Source: Kiritimatiellia bacterium (GTDB lineage Bacteria > Verrucomicrobiota > Kiritimatiellia > UBA8416 > JABMPJ01). Taken from it: a stretch of 40,334 nt of DNA. Positions 22,437-31,840 of the stretch are shown here, in pieces. The first letter of the stretch is position 1; the number at the start of each line of letters is the position of its first letter. The notes beneath the pieces were generated by a model. It worked only from the letters and a program-made list of their open reading frames with translations, made no database searches and was not told where the DNA came from. Position numbers and translations under genes: made by a program. The DNA lies in the NCBI GenBank assembly GCA_016783675.1, contig JADHWE010000015.1, positions 1 to 40,334 on the forward strand. The letters are read 5' to 3'.

Positions 22437-25415
22437 ATGGCCCTTGACGTCTTGGCGCGTGAACGGTATCAATGCCATATGGCGTTGAAGCTGTACGACT
22501 TTTGCGTTTCCCTGCTTCCCCGCCGTGGTCTACGTGGCCGGTCCTGCAGGGCTCTGCCCGTTGTTGCCTTGATCCTCTTCGCGACGCTCTCTCTGGCGCA
22601 GCCCCAGCGCTTGCGTGTGGCCGTCTTCGATGCCTACCCGCTTTGCACGCCTCCCTCTGCCGATGGTCCCGGCGGCGGTCTGTTTATCGACCTGTTGGAT
22701 GCCATGGCGATGGAGGAGGAGTGGGTCTTCGACTATGTCGTCTCCACACCGGATGGTTGCGTAACCATGCTGGAGGAGGGGAAAGTTGACCTGGCGGTTG
22801 CGGTGACCTACTCCCGTGAACGCGCCAATCGTGTCGCGTTCAGTCGCGTCCCTGTTATTTCCACGTGGGCCCAGATCTATGTGCCTGACCGCTCCAGCAT
22901 CCAGTCACTGCTGGACCTGGAAGGACGGTCGCTGGGCATTGTTGTCGGGGATCTCTACGCCGAGGACATCGAACGCCTCATCCAGGAGCTTAATCTTGCT
23001 TGTGACTTCGTCGAGTTCGCGCGCTATGACGAGATTCTTGAGGCCTTGGACAAGGGATGGATCGATGCCGGGGTAATGGACCGGCTTTATGGGTTGATAC
23101 ATGCAGGCGCTCATGACGTGCGATCGACAGCGATTGTTGTGGCCCCGGTCGAACTGCGCTATGCGGCTGCGCGGGAGATCGGGCGTCCGCTCGTGTCGCT
23201 GCTGGATTACCATCTTTCGCGGCTGAAGAAGGATCCGCGTTCCGAGTATCACCAGTTCATGGATCGCACGCTCGGAACCACCAAGCAGCGCGTCAACTAC
23301 CGCATCATCTTCTGGATTCTGGGCAGCGCGGTGGCGATCGTGCTTCTCTTGCTGACCATCAGCTTCATCCTGCGGCTCGAGATCCACAAGAAGACGCACG
23401 AGCTGTCGCTGAACAACGAGGCGCTACAGGAGGAGATCGCCCGCCGCAAGGGCATCGCGGACGACCTCTCGCGTAGTGAGGCCCGCTATCGCGGGTTCTT
23501 CAACCAGTCGCCTATCGGTATCGGCTTGTTTGACTCCAGTGCGCGGATTATCGAGGCCAATCGGGCCTACCTGGACATTTTCGGCGTGGAGAATGCGTCG
23601 GCGGTCGAAGGGCTCCGACTCTCAACCATGCTGAGCCCGCCCGAGAAAGCCGACACCACGCTGGGGCAGGGCGAGACGGTGCGCTACCGGGTGGACTGTG
23701 ACTTTGATCATGTCTCTTCGATGAATCTCTACTTCACGCATCGCACCGGAACGCGCCACCTGGACGTCGTAATCGTTCCCCTTCGCCGGGAAGGGCACGA
23801 GGTCGTCTCATACCTGGCACAGGTTCAGGACATCACCGCACAGATCGAGGCGGAAGCCGAGCATAGCCGGCTTGTCGCGGCCATCGAACAGTCGGCCGAA
23901 GCCATCGTGATTACCGATACCGACGGCATTATCGAATACGTGAATCCACAGTTCGAACAGACCACCGGTTACACGATAGACGAGGCGCGGGGACAGACCT
24001 CGCGCGTGCTCAAGAGTGGCAAACAGGATGAGATCTTCTACCAGAACCTGTGGCAGACCATCAAGCAGGGCCAGATCTGGCGCGGGAACATCGTGAACCG
24101 GAAAAAGAACGGTCAACTCTTCGAGGAACGGGCTACGATTTCGCCGGTCAAGAACGAGAACGGCGAGATCATCAACTTCGTGGCCGTGACCCTGGATGTT
24201 ACGCACGAGACCGAGATGGAAGAGCGCCTGCAGCAGGCCCAGAAAATGGAAGCCATCGGCACACTGGCCGGCGGCATCGCGCACGACTTCAACAACATCC
24301 TGACCTCCATCATCGGGTACACCCAGCTCGCCGAGGCGGAGACCGAAGGCAATGAAGACGCGCAGACCTACCTGTCCCAGGTACGCAAGGCCGGGAACCG
24401 GGCTTCCGATCTGATCAAGCAGATCCTCTCCTTCAGCCGGAGCAACATGCGGGAGCGCAGCTTGCTTAACTTCGCCTCCCTCGTAAAGGAAGCGCTCAAG
24501 CTGCTCCGCAGCACGATCCCCTCGACGATTGAGATCGACCAGAAGATCGATGACGACAGCGGGCTGATCCTGGCCGACGCGACCCAGATGCACCAGGTCG
24601 TTATGAATCTATGCACAAATGCCTACCAGGCCATCAAGGAGCACGGAACGATCACCGTGGCGCTGGATGAAGTGACCCTGGACCAGGTATCGCCCGGCAT
24701 GCGTGCCGATGCACACGCGCCGCGCTACGCCCGCCTGATGGTGCACGACACCGGTTGTGGCATGGACCAGGACACCGAACAGCGGATTTTCGAACCGTAC
24801 TTCACAACCAAACAGGGCGGCGAAGGCACCGGTCTCGGGCTGTCCATGGTGCACAGCATTGTCTATGCGCACGACGGTTACATCTCGGTCGATAGCCGTG
24901 TCGGCAAGGGCACCGAGTTTACGCTGATGTTCCCCATCGCGCGGGCCGGAGCGCAACCCGAGGAAGAGGAGGCCGCGGCCGAAGTGCTGCCGGTTGGCAC
25001 GGAGCGTATTCTGTTTGTAGACGATGAAGAGATGATCACTTTCCTCGCCCGGACATTGCTGGAGGGGCTGGGATACAAGGTGGTTGCCTGTACCGATAGC
25101 CAGCACGCGCTGGCCACCTTCCGGGATGATCCGGATTCGTTTGATCTGATTGTAACCGACCAGACCATGCCCGGTCTGACCGGCGTCGACCTCGCCGCCG
25201 AGATCCGGAAGATTCGTGACGACGTGCCGATCATTCTCTGTTCCGGCTACAGCCCCGACATGACCATGAGCAAAATGCGCCGGGTGGGCATCTCCGAATA
25301 CGTGATGAAGCCCATCGATCGATCGATCCTTGCCCGGGCCGTCCGGCGCGCCATGGACGGTGGCAAGGTGATGGGAACCACCAGCCCGACGGCTACGGTC
25401 GGGAAGCCGGTGTGA
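22437..25415 (+). CDS. Hybrid sensor histidine kinase with periplasmic solute-binding domain
   Basis: A 992-residue protein. Order: signal/anchor (about 38-55); a periplasmic SBP_bac_3-type domain (about 57-280, LRVAVFDAYPLCTP...GLFIDLLDAMAME); a membrane helix (289-313); two PAS domains (about 345-470 and 475-595); a HisKA domain with the phospho-accepting H616 in AGGIAHDFNNIL; an HATPase domain (about 700-835, N box MNLCTNAYQA, DTGCGM, GTGLGLSMV); and a receiver domain (857-975) with D908 in VTDQTMPG and K958. It should bind a small molecule outside and pass phosphate from H616 to D908. There is no output domain or HPt, and no response regulator next to it, so the partner is elsewhere. The start may be 22437 or ATG 22479. 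The 3' end overlaps the convergent gene by 23 bp. Confidence 0.9.
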   Translation: MALDVLARERYQCHMALKLYDFCVSLLPRRGLRGRSCRALPVVALILFATLSLAQPQRLRVAVFDAYPLCTPPSADGPGGGLFIDLLDAMAMEEEWVFDYVVSTPDGCVTMLEEGKVDLAVAVTYSRERANRVAFSRVPVISTWAQIYVPDRSSIQSLLDLEGRSLGIVVGDLYAEDIERLIQELNLACDFVEFARYDEILEALDKGWIDAGVMDRLYGLIHAGAHDVRSTAIVVAPVELRYAAAREIGRPLVSLLDYHLSRLKKDPRSEYHQFMDRTLGTTKQRVNYRIIFWILGSAVAIVLLLLTISFILRLEIHKKTHELSLNNEALQEEIARRKGIADDLSRSEARYRGFFNQSPIGIGLFDSSARIIEANRAYLDIFGVENASAVEGLRLSTMLSPPEKADTTLGQGETVRYRVDCDFDHVSSMNLYFTHRTGTRHLDVVIVPLRREGHEVVSYLAQVQDITAQIEAEAEHSRLVAAIEQSAEAIVITDTDGIIEYVNPQFEQTTGYTIDEARGQTSRVLKSGKQDEIFYQNLWQTIKQGQIWRGNIVNRKKNGQLFEERATISPVKNENGEIINFVAVTLDVTHETEMEERLQQAQKMEAIGTLAGGIAHDFNNILTSIIGYTQLAEAETEGNEDAQTYLSQVRKAGNRASDLIKQILSFSRSNMRERSLLNFASLVKEALKLLRSTIPSTIEIDQKIDDDSGLILADATQMHQVVMNLCTNAYQAIKEHGTITVALDEVTLDQVSPGMRADAHAPRYARLMVHDTGCGMDQDTEQRIFEPYFTTKQGGEGTGLGLSMVHSIVYAHDGYISVDSRVGKGTEFTLMFPIARAGAQPEEEEAAAEVLPVGTERILFVDDEEMITFLARTLLEGLGYKVVACTDSQHALATFRDDPDSFDLIVTDQTMPGLTGVDLAAEIRKIRDDVPIILCSGYSPDMTMSKMRRVGISEYVMKPIDRSILARAVRRAMDGGKVMGTTSPTATVGKPV

Positions 25416-26787
25416 AGACGTGCACCGTCGGGTGCGTGGCGAGGATGGGCGCCATCCAGTGCATCAACTCCCCGTGCGACAGCGTGGGAGGGACGAATAC
25501 GAGCAGGATCGGCAGCTCGTCCTCAATATCCGCAAGCTGCGCGCGGAGCGCGTCGGGCGAAGCGATCGGGTGCGTCTTGAGCGTAAGCGTGGGCTTGATG
25601 TCTTCATCGCGCCAGTGCTCGGTGATCTCGAGAAGCGACACCGCGGCTGTCCCGTCAGCGATCCGCCTGAATGTCAGTTCCGCCGGCTGCATAATCCGCT
25701 GGTCGCGATCCCGCAGTGCACGGTCAGGCATGTAGGCCTTGTAGTAGAGGTGTCCCGTTGCCGGTGGCTCGAGGCGGATGCCGTGGTCGGTTTCGATCGA
25801 GGCCAGGATCAGGCAGAATGCCTTGAGCGCATCGATCTGTATACCGTCATCAATGTGCAACGCCACGAACGGATCCTTCCCGTCCTGGCACAAGGCGGAG
25901 AAGTGCTGGAGCAGATCGTTCAGGCCGACGGTCGGTAGCGCTGTGCGCGCTGTGCGGTTGGTGAGCGTGAATTGCAGGTCGGTCAGCGACTGCGTGGCGA
26001 CCGTGTGGGCGTGGACGACCAGGGAGATGTCCTGGACGCGTCGCTCGCCTGCAGGCCGTTCGGGTGCCATGATCGCCTCGAGCCGCTCGCCGGGCTCGAA
26101 AACATACTGCGGGTTCACGGTTTGGCTGGCATACACATCGCTCTGCGGGGCCGCACGCGGCACGTCAAAAAGCGTGAAAGGTTCGTTGTAGTTCGCCGCA
26201 ATGGAGCCGCGCGAATCGGCGTCGATCGGATGACGGTCGGGAAACTCGCTGGCGGCCACCCACTCCGTTGGCGCCTGCACATACACCAGGCCGTCCGGCG
26301 CCAGCGGCTTCATTGTGGTCTCGTTCAGCACGAGCGATTCGAACGGGAGGGGGGCGGCCCCATCTCCCGCGCGCCTGACCGACGCCTTCACTCGCTCTCC
26401 TTTTGGCCAGAAATGGTAGCGCGCGTAGTCGACGCAGCGCCCCGGCGTCAGTCCGATGAACTGCAGGCCGCGATCGATGTCGGCGGCCGTAGCGAGGGAG
26501 AGTGACAACGCCTCGTAGTCGTTCCCGCTGTGCGGGGCGATGATGAAAAACTCGGCGACGTCATGTGCCGTGATCCCCGTGGCTTCAACCTGCACCACGA
26601 CCTGCCGTGCCTCCCGGTCGGCTCGCACGCCCGGTAGAATCAGCATGTTCGTGTTGCCCGCATACCGCGCCTGCTCCTCGTCAAAAAGCCGGCGCATCGC
26701 CGCGATGTTGTTGGTCCGGTAAGCCGGCAACTCCTGTGCCCACCCCGACTGCACAAGCAACAACAGAATCATCCACAACCAACGCAT
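25393..26787 (-). CDS. Secreted YdjY-like protein of unknown function
   Basis: A 464-residue protein with a signal peptide (MRWLWMILLLLVQSGWA, cleaved before QE). Residues about 45-140 resemble the YdjY domain known mainly from planctomycetes and relatives (LPGVRADREARQVVVQVEATG..., EFFIIAPHSGNDYEALS, IGLTPGRCVDY, FWPKGERV). The rest, including a region with LHIDDGIQIDALKAF that recalls ExbD-like periplasmic segments, I cannot assign. The start at 26787 is chosen for the signal peptide; the ribosome site is weak, and the open frame upstream codes for nothing recognisable. The stop lies inside the end of the kinase gene on the other strand (23-bp overlap). The function of YdjY domains is unknown. 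Confidence 0.7.
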   Translation of the reverse strand: MRWLWMILLLLVQSGWAQELPAYRTNNIAAMRRLFDEEQARYAGNTNMLILPGVRADREARQVVVQVEATGITAHDVAEFFIIAPHSGNDYEALSLSLATAADIDRGLQFIGLTPGRCVDYARYHFWPKGERVKASVRRAGDGAAPLPFESLVLNETTMKPLAPDGLVYVQAPTEWVAASEFPDRHPIDADSRGSIAANYNEPFTLFDVPRAAPQSDVYASQTVNPQYVFEPGERLEAIMAPERPAGERRVQDISLVVHAHTVATQSLTDLQFTLTNRTARTALPTVGLNDLLQHFSALCQDGKDPFVALHIDDGIQIDALKAFCLILASIETDHGIRLEPPATGHLYYKAYMPDRALRDRDQRIMQPAELTFRRIADGTAAVSLLEITEHWRDEDIKPTLTLKTHPIASPDALRAQLADIEDELPILLVFVPPTLSHGELMHWMAPILATHPTVHVFTPASRP

Positions 26788-26853
26788 AGCAGGATGATCA
26801 TCTATCACCCCTGTTTCATCAACATCAATCACGTACCCACTAACCCAAGCGAA

Positions 26854-26922
26854 GGCAGAGACACCCCTTCGCATGCCTATTATCGCGTAGCGATACTCCA
26901 GCCAAGAGGGGGTGTCTCTGCC
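26854..26922. repeat. Inverted repeat with perfect 14-bp arms and inner hairpin
   Basis: GGCAGAGACACCCC (26854-26867) pairs perfectly with GGGGTGTCTCTGCC (26909-26922). Within the 41-base centre, TATCGC-GTA-GCGATA is a second perfect hairpin. It lies between divergent genes and upstream of the proposed serS promoter, so it is not part of the serS leader. It may be another dispersed element or an operator. Confidence 0.65.
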
Positions 26923-26931
26923 GTAGCGCCC

Positions 26932-26960
26932 TTGTCATTGCCCGCTCCTTCCGTTAGCAT
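26932..26960 (+). promoter_or_regulatory. Probable sigma-70 promoter of serS-tilS
   Basis: TTGTCA (26932-26937, five of six), a 17-bp spacer and TAGCAT (26955-26960, four of six), with the start codon about 25 bp after the expected transcript start. Confidence 0.45.
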
Positions 26961-26991
26961 GCATCCCGTTCAATCACGATGGGAGTGGCGC

Positions 26992-28269
26992 ATGCTGGAT
27001 ATCCACAGAATCAGGGAAGATGCCGATGGCATCCGCAAACGGGTGGCAACCAAGGGCGCAGACAGCGCCCTGGTGGATACGGTGGAGACGTGCGATGCCG
27101 AGCGGCGCGCGCTCTTGACCGAGGTGGAGCAATTCAAAAGCGAGCGCAACCGCGTCTCCAAGGAGATCGGCGGACTGAAGCGCGAAGGCAAGGATACCTC
27201 CGAGATCCAGGCGCAGATGCGCGAGCTGGGGGAGAAGATCGGTGGACTCGACAGCCGCGTCCGCGAGGTGGAAGTTGCCCTGAACGATGCCTTGCTGGTC
27301 ATACCCAACACGCCGCACGATTCGGCCCCCGTTGGTGCCGACGAATCGGCCAATCGCCCCGTGCGCGAGCACGGGACAATTCCTGCATTTGATTTCGAGC
27401 CGAAGACGCACATGGAACTCGGAGAGTCATTGGATCTGCTCGACATGCCGCGGGCCGCGCGCATGACCGGTGCGGGATTTGCACTCTTCACCGGTGCCGG
27501 CGCCCGCCTGCAGCGTGCCCTGATCAACTTCATGCTCGATATGCACGTCGCCGAGCACGGCTATCGCGAGGTCTGGCCCCCCGCCGTCTGCAATTCGGCA
27601 TCCATGACCGGCACCGGCCAGCTTCCGAAGATGGTCGAAGATATGTACGGGGTTGCCGGTACTGACCTGTGGCTTATTCCGACAGCCGAGGTCCCCGTGA
27701 CCAACTACTACCGCGAGGAGATCATCCAGGGCGCCCTGCCGATCTACCTCACGGCCTATACGCCCTGTTTCCGTAAAGAGGCGGGCGCCTCCGGCAAGGA
27801 CACGCGCGGCCTGATCCGCCTGCACCAGTTCGACAAGGTGGAGATGGTCAAGTTCGTCGAGCCTGAGACGTCGTATGATGAACTCGAGTCGCTCGTCGCC
27901 AACGCCGAAGATGTTCTCCAGCGGCTGGAGTTGCCTTACCGGATTATCGAGCTGTGCACCGGCGATCTCAGTTTCGCGGCCGCGAAGTGCTACGATATCG
28001 AGCTGTGGGCGCCCGGCCAGAACGCCTGGCTGGAAGTGTCTTCCTGCAGCAACTTTGAGGACTTCCAGGCCCGCCGCGCCGGCATTCGTTACCGTACGGC
28101 GGAGGGCAAGACTAGCTTCGTGCATACGCTGAATGGGTCCGGCGTCGCGCTGCCCCGCCTGGTGGTGGCCATCCTCGAGAACTACCAGCAGGCCGATGGT
28201 TCCGTCGCGGTGCCCGCGGCGCTGGTTCCGTACATGAACGGGATGACCCGGCTGGAAGCGGCAGGGTGA
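26992..28269 (+). CDS. serS: Serine--tRNA ligase
   Basis: A 425-residue class II synthetase that charges tRNA-Ser (and tRNA-Sec where present), cytoplasmic homodimer. The N-terminal two-helix coiled-coil arm is visible at about 30-100 (DAERRALLTEVEQFKSERNR...). Motif 2 is CFRKEAGASGKDTRGLIR, with LHQFDKVEMV after it; motif 3 is NGSGVALPRLVVAILENYQ. The serine and ATP site TAEVPVTNYYREE is present. GGGAG lies six bases before ATG 26992; the frame is open further upstream but codes for nothing related. The stop overlaps the next gene, tilS, by 4 bp (GTGA). Confidence 0.96.
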   Translation: MLDIHRIREDADGIRKRVATKGADSALVDTVETCDAERRALLTEVEQFKSERNRVSKEIGGLKREGKDTSEIQAQMRELGEKIGGLDSRVREVEVALNDALLVIPNTPHDSAPVGADESANRPVREHGTIPAFDFEPKTHMELGESLDLLDMPRAARMTGAGFALFTGAGARLQRALINFMLDMHVAEHGYREVWPPAVCNSASMTGTGQLPKMVEDMYGVAGTDLWLIPTAEVPVTNYYREEIIQGALPIYLTAYTPCFRKEAGASGKDTRGLIRLHQFDKVEMVKFVEPETSYDELESLVANAEDVLQRLELPYRIIELCTGDLSFAAAKCYDIELWAPGQNAWLEVSSCSNFEDFQARRAGIRYRTAEGKTSFVHTLNGSGVALPRLVVAILENYQQADGSVAVPAALVPYMNGMTRLEAAG

Positions 28270-29708
28270 CCACCCGTCGGTCCAGCTTTGTGACCGGCCT
28301 CGCGGCCACGCTGAAACAGAACGGACTTCTGTCGGAGCACAAGCATCTCCTCCTCGCCGTCTCCGGCGGGGCCGACTCCGTTGCACTGCTGCTGGCCATG
28401 CATGCCCTGAAGCGGTCGTTCGGTTTTCGCATCACGGTCGCCCACCTGGATCATCAACTGCGCGGGTCCGAAGGGCGTGCCGATGCGGCATTCGTCGCGT
28501 CGCTGGCCAAGCGCCTGCGGGTGGCCTGCGTGACAGGGCGCTCTGATGTCAGGGGAGTGGCGCGCCGCAAACATATCTCACTGGAGATGGCGGCGCGTGA
28601 GGTGCGCTATCGGTTCCTGGCGCGCACGGCCCGCGCAAAGGGCACCACGGCCATTGTGACCGCCCATACGGCGGATGACCAGGCTGAGACGGTCCTCCTG
28701 CGCCTGGCGCGGGGAAGCGGCGCGACGGGCTTGGGCGGGATCCGGCCGGAAGGACGCGTGTCCGAACTGGGCCTGGGAATTCCGCCGTCCGACATCGTCC
28801 TGCTGCGTCCACTTCTCGACGTGTCGCGGGCTGATATTGAGGCCTTTCTCAACCGGGCCGATCAGCCGTGGCGTGAAGACGTCTCCAATGCCTCGACGGC
28901 TTTCCTGCGTAATCGCGTTCGGCACGAGTTGCTTCCTTTGCTGGAGGCACGGCTGAACCCGTCGGTCCGTCAAACGCTCTGCCGTACGGCAGAGATCCTG
29001 GCCGAGGAAGAGGAGTGGTTGAACGACATGGCCGCCAGGGCGCTGGATGACTGCCTGGATGACGGTGACCGCCTCGAACGCAAGGCCTTGGGCCTGCTCC
29101 CTCCCGCGTTGGCGCGGCGGGTGGTGCGCAGGTGGCTCATGACGGCCGGCGTCCCCCCTGATGCTGTTGATTTTGGCGCGGTCGAACGTGTACGGGCCCT
29201 GGCCGCACAAGACGCCGGCAGTCGCGAAGTGGCACTGCAGGGCCCTCAGTGCGTGGTGCGCAGGTATGGGCAATTGAGTGTAGAGACGGCCGCGCCCATG
29301 CACGCGCCGTTTCGGGTCGGGCTGACCGTTCCGGGTGAAACGTTGCTCCCTGAACAAGGCTTGCGGGTCGTGGTGTGTCGCGAGCCGGGCGTGGTGAGGG
29401 AAGCAGGGGATGAACCGGGCCGGCTTCCGGCATCGGCATCGCTCTCGTGCCGTGCCGTGGGGCGTCGCCGGCTCTATCTCCGCAGCGCGCAGCCGGGCGA
29501 TCGGTTGCAGCCATACGGCATGAAGGGATCACGCAAGCTGCAGGATATCTTCGTGGATGCAAAAGTGCCGGCCGATCAGCGCGGATCTATCCCGATCCTG
29601 GAGTGTGGTGGCGCGATCGCCTGGATCCCCGGCTACCGCATCGCACACCCCTTCCGGGTGACAGATGAGAAAGCACCAAACCTGAAGGTCAGAATCGAAC
29701 GCCTGTAA
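28266..29708 (+). CDS. tilS: tRNA(Ile)-lysidine synthase
   Basis: A 480-residue enzyme that attaches lysine to cytidine 34 of tRNA-Ile(CAU) with ATP, so that it reads AUA. The N-terminal PP-loop SGGADS at 33-38, the AHLDHQLRGSEG segment and TAHTADDQAETVLLRLARGSG are typical, as is LLRPLLDVSR. The C-terminal TilS domains follow (RSAQPGDRLQPYGMKGSRKL, FVDAKVPADQRGSIPIL). The start is GTG 28266, overlapping the serS stop by 4 bp, so translation is probably coupled. The N-terminal end is consistent with the family. It is essential in most bacteria. Confidence 0.94.
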   Translation: MTTRRSSFVTGLAATLKQNGLLSEHKHLLLAVSGGADSVALLLAMHALKRSFGFRITVAHLDHQLRGSEGRADAAFVASLAKRLRVACVTGRSDVRGVARRKHISLEMAAREVRYRFLARTARAKGTTAIVTAHTADDQAETVLLRLARGSGATGLGGIRPEGRVSELGLGIPPSDIVLLRPLLDVSRADIEAFLNRADQPWREDVSNASTAFLRNRVRHELLPLLEARLNPSVRQTLCRTAEILAEEEEWLNDMAARALDDCLDDGDRLERKALGLLPPALARRVVRRWLMTAGVPPDAVDFGAVERVRALAAQDAGSREVALQGPQCVVRRYGQLSVETAAPMHAPFRVGLTVPGETLLPEQGLRVVVCREPGVVREAGDEPGRLPASASLSCRAVGRRRLYLRSAQPGDRLQPYGMKGSRKLQDIFVDAKVPADQRGSIPILECGGAIAWIPGYRIAHPFRVTDEKAPNLKVRIERL

Positions 29709-29718
29709 TCAGGCTTCC

Positions 29719-29749
29719 GCCTGCCCTCCGAAGCTTCAGCGAAGGAGGG
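29719..29749. repeat. Palindromic repeat, family C, copy 1
   Basis: GCCTGCCCTCCGAAGC followed by TTCAGCGAAGGAGGG; the outer CCCTCC and GGAGGG pair. The reverse complement of 39845-39873 is nearly the same. It lies between the convergent tilS and ferritin-like genes. The following bases to 29779 are Pyr/Pur-rich (CCTCCG units) like those around 33215 and 33285. Confidence 0.65.
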
Positions 29750-29779
29750 ACCTCCGCCCTCCGGCCTCCGATCTCCGGC

Positions 29780-30274
29780 CTAGTACACGTCAGTGTGATA
29801 CCACTCTGCGTTCTCAAGCCAGCCGCCGGGCTCGGCTTTGGAGAGAAACTCGATGATGCTATCGATGATCTGGGCGTGCATCGTCTCCTGTGCGCCGAGG
29901 CGCTTGAACAGGGCGACAGTCTTCGGATCCGTCTCGGTCTCGGCGGCGGTGAAGTAGAGATTCTCGGCTTCCAGCTCGCGTGCTTTCGCGTGCTCGTAAA
30001 GCTTGATCTGGGCGGTGTCGACGTTCACTTCTGAACGGCTCTCTTCGAGCTTCTTGCAGAGGCCTTTCACCTCCTCAATGAACGAGTCATCGCCGGCATC
30101 ACACTCGAGACTATCGTCCATCATAGCCTGGATCACCGTCACGTGCCGCTGTTCTACTTCGGCGAGGCGATTCAGGATGTTAACCAGGCCAACATCGGTC
30201 GTTTCTGCGGCCAAGCTGCGGTAATGCTTCTCGGCATCGATTTCAAGCTGCAGGGCGGTTCTCAGAATTTCCAT
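29780..30274 (-). CDS. Ferritin-like diiron protein (rubrerythrin-type four-helix bundle)
   Basis: A 164-residue protein with the two pairs of diiron ligand motifs of the ferritin-like superfamily: EIDAEKHY (E11, E15) with EVEQRH (E41, H44), and RELEAEN (E100-E104) with QETMH (E130, H133). No rubredoxin CxxC domain is present at the C-terminus, which instead ends GGWLENAEWYHTDVY. GAGGAG lies just before ATG 30274. The probable role is iron handling or peroxide detoxification; rubrerythrins and their relatives do this in anaerobes and microaerophiles. It lies 88 bases behind lpdA on the same strand and could be read with it, though a separate promoter is as likely. Confidence 0.82.
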   Translation of the reverse strand: MEILRTALQLEIDAEKHYRSLAAETTDVGLVNILNRLAEVEQRHVTVIQAMMDDSLECDAGDDSFIEEVKGLCKKLEESRSEVNVDTAQIKLYEHAKARELEAENLYFTAAETETDPKTVALFKRLGAQETMHAQIIDSIIEFLSKAEPGGWLENAEWYHTDVY

Positions 30275-30362
30275 GATCTATCTCCTCACTCAGGTTGAAC
30301 GCTATGAAACTGTTGTCTGTACTAGATACCACCGATCCGCGGCGGCGTAAAGTCTACGCTTG

Positions 30363-31772
30363 TTAGCGGGCGTAATGAACACTGTGTCCCCCCGCGCTCT
30401 CGGCCGCTTCCATGATGGTCTCGGAAAGGGTGGGGTGGGGATGAATTGTCCACGCCAGGTCGTCCGCCACGGCGCCCATCTCGATGGCAAGTGTGCCCTC
30501 AGCAATCAACTCACCCGCACCGGGGCCGGCCATGCCGACGCCAAGCACGCGGTTGCTGTCGCTGGGATCCACGATCAGCCGTGTCACGCCATCGCTGCGT
30601 CCGAGCGTCGTGGCGCGGCCGGAGGCCGCCCATGGGAAGCTGGTGACCTTGACCTCGCGGCCGGCTTCCTTGGCCTCGGCTTCGGTCAGTCCGCACCACG
30701 CAATCTCCGGATCAGTGAACACAACGCAGGGAATCGCCTTGGGATCGTAGACCGTCTTCATGCCGGCGATAGCCTCTGCGGCGACTTTCCCCTCGTAGGT
30801 GGCCTTGTGAGCCAACATGGGTTGCCCGGCTACGTCGCCGACGGCGTAGATCGCCGATTCGGTGGTGCGGCGCTGGGCGTCAACGGTGACGAAGCCTTTC
30901 TCGTCCACGCTAACCCCGGTGTTCTCAAGCCCCAGTCCGTTCGTGTCGGGGCGTCGTCCCACTGCGATGAGCAGTTTGTCAAAGGTCTCGGTGGCTTCGT
31001 GTTTGCCCTCGAAGGTGACCTCGACTCCGTCGGCGCCTGCTTTGACCGCCGCCACACGGGTTTCCAGATGGATCGCTTCGAACTGCTTCTTCAGCTTGGC
31101 CGAGAGAACGCGGACCAGCGGCGCGTCGGCACCGGGCAGTAGCTCCGGCATCATCTCTACGACGGTTACGCGAGAGCCGAGCGAGGCGTAGACCTGTCCC
31201 AGCTCCAGTCCGATATAGCCACCACCGACAAGCAGAAGCGAGTCGGGCACATCCGCAAGGTCGAGCGCGGTCGTGGAATCGAGAATGCGCTCGGATGGCG
31301 GCGCAAAGGGGAGGTGAATCGGCTGCGACCCCGTGGCGATGATCGCCGCATCGAACGTTAGCTCCTGCGCCGCACCGTCGCCGCCGGTCACGGTCAGCGT
31401 TTTGCCATCCTTGAACGTGGCGCGTCCCTGCAGGTAGGTGATCTTGCGTTGCTTCGAGAGCTGTCCGAGGCCGCCGGTCAGTTTGGCAATAACAGCATCC
31501 TTCCGCGCCCGCAACTTATCGAGGTCGATCTGTGGATCGGACACGCTGATCCCCCAGTCCGCGATCTCCTTCGCTTCGTTGATGAAGGCGGCGGCGTGGA
31601 GCAGCGTCTTGGATGGGATACAGCCACGGTAGAGACAGACGCCGCCCGGGTTCGGCTCCGCGTCGATCAACGTGACCTGCATACCCAGGTCCGCCGCATG
31701 GAAAGCGGCCGGGTACCCGCCCGGGCCGGCTCCGATAACGACGACATGCCTACTGTCCACATCTGTATTCAT
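30363..31772 (-). CDS. lpdA: Dihydrolipoyl dehydrogenase (E3)
   Basis: A 469-residue FAD enzyme that re-oxidises the dihydrolipoyl groups of E2 with NAD. Visible: FAD fingerprint GAGPGG at 14-19; the redox-active cysteine pair C46/C51 in GGVCLYRGCIPSK (many E3 proteins have T-C-L-N-x-G-C here); an NAD-binding GGGYIGLELG; and the C-terminal catalytic HPHPTLSE. GGGAG precedes ATG 31772. It is third in the aceE-aceF-lpdA order, as in proteobacterial pyruvate dehydrogenase operons, 68 bases behind aceF. Confidence 0.95.
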   Translation of the reverse strand: MNTDVDSRHVVVIGAGPGGYPAAFHAADLGMQVTLIDAEPNPGGVCLYRGCIPSKTLLHAAAFINEAKEIADWGISVSDPQIDLDKLRARKDAVIAKLTGGLGQLSKQRKITYLQGRATFKDGKTLTVTGGDGAAQELTFDAAIIATGSQPIHLPFAPPSERILDSTTALDLADVPDSLLLVGGGYIGLELGQVYASLGSRVTVVEMMPELLPGADAPLVRVLSAKLKKQFEAIHLETRVAAVKAGADGVEVTFEGKHEATETFDKLLIAVGRRPDTNGLGLENTGVSVDEKGFVTVDAQRRTTESAIYAVGDVAGQPMLAHKATYEGKVAAEAIAGMKTVYDPKAIPCVVFTDPEIAWCGLTEAEAKEAGREVKVTSFPWAASGRATTLGRSDGVTRLIVDPSDSNRVLGVGMAGPGAGELIAEGTLAIEMGAVADDLAWTIHPHPTLSETIMEAAESAGGHSVHYAR

Positions 31773-31840
31773 AGCTCTCCCTCTTGAGTAAGAGCAGATT
31801 AATCTTCTTTATCCCATTGAACTGTCTCTGGTCTCCTGCT

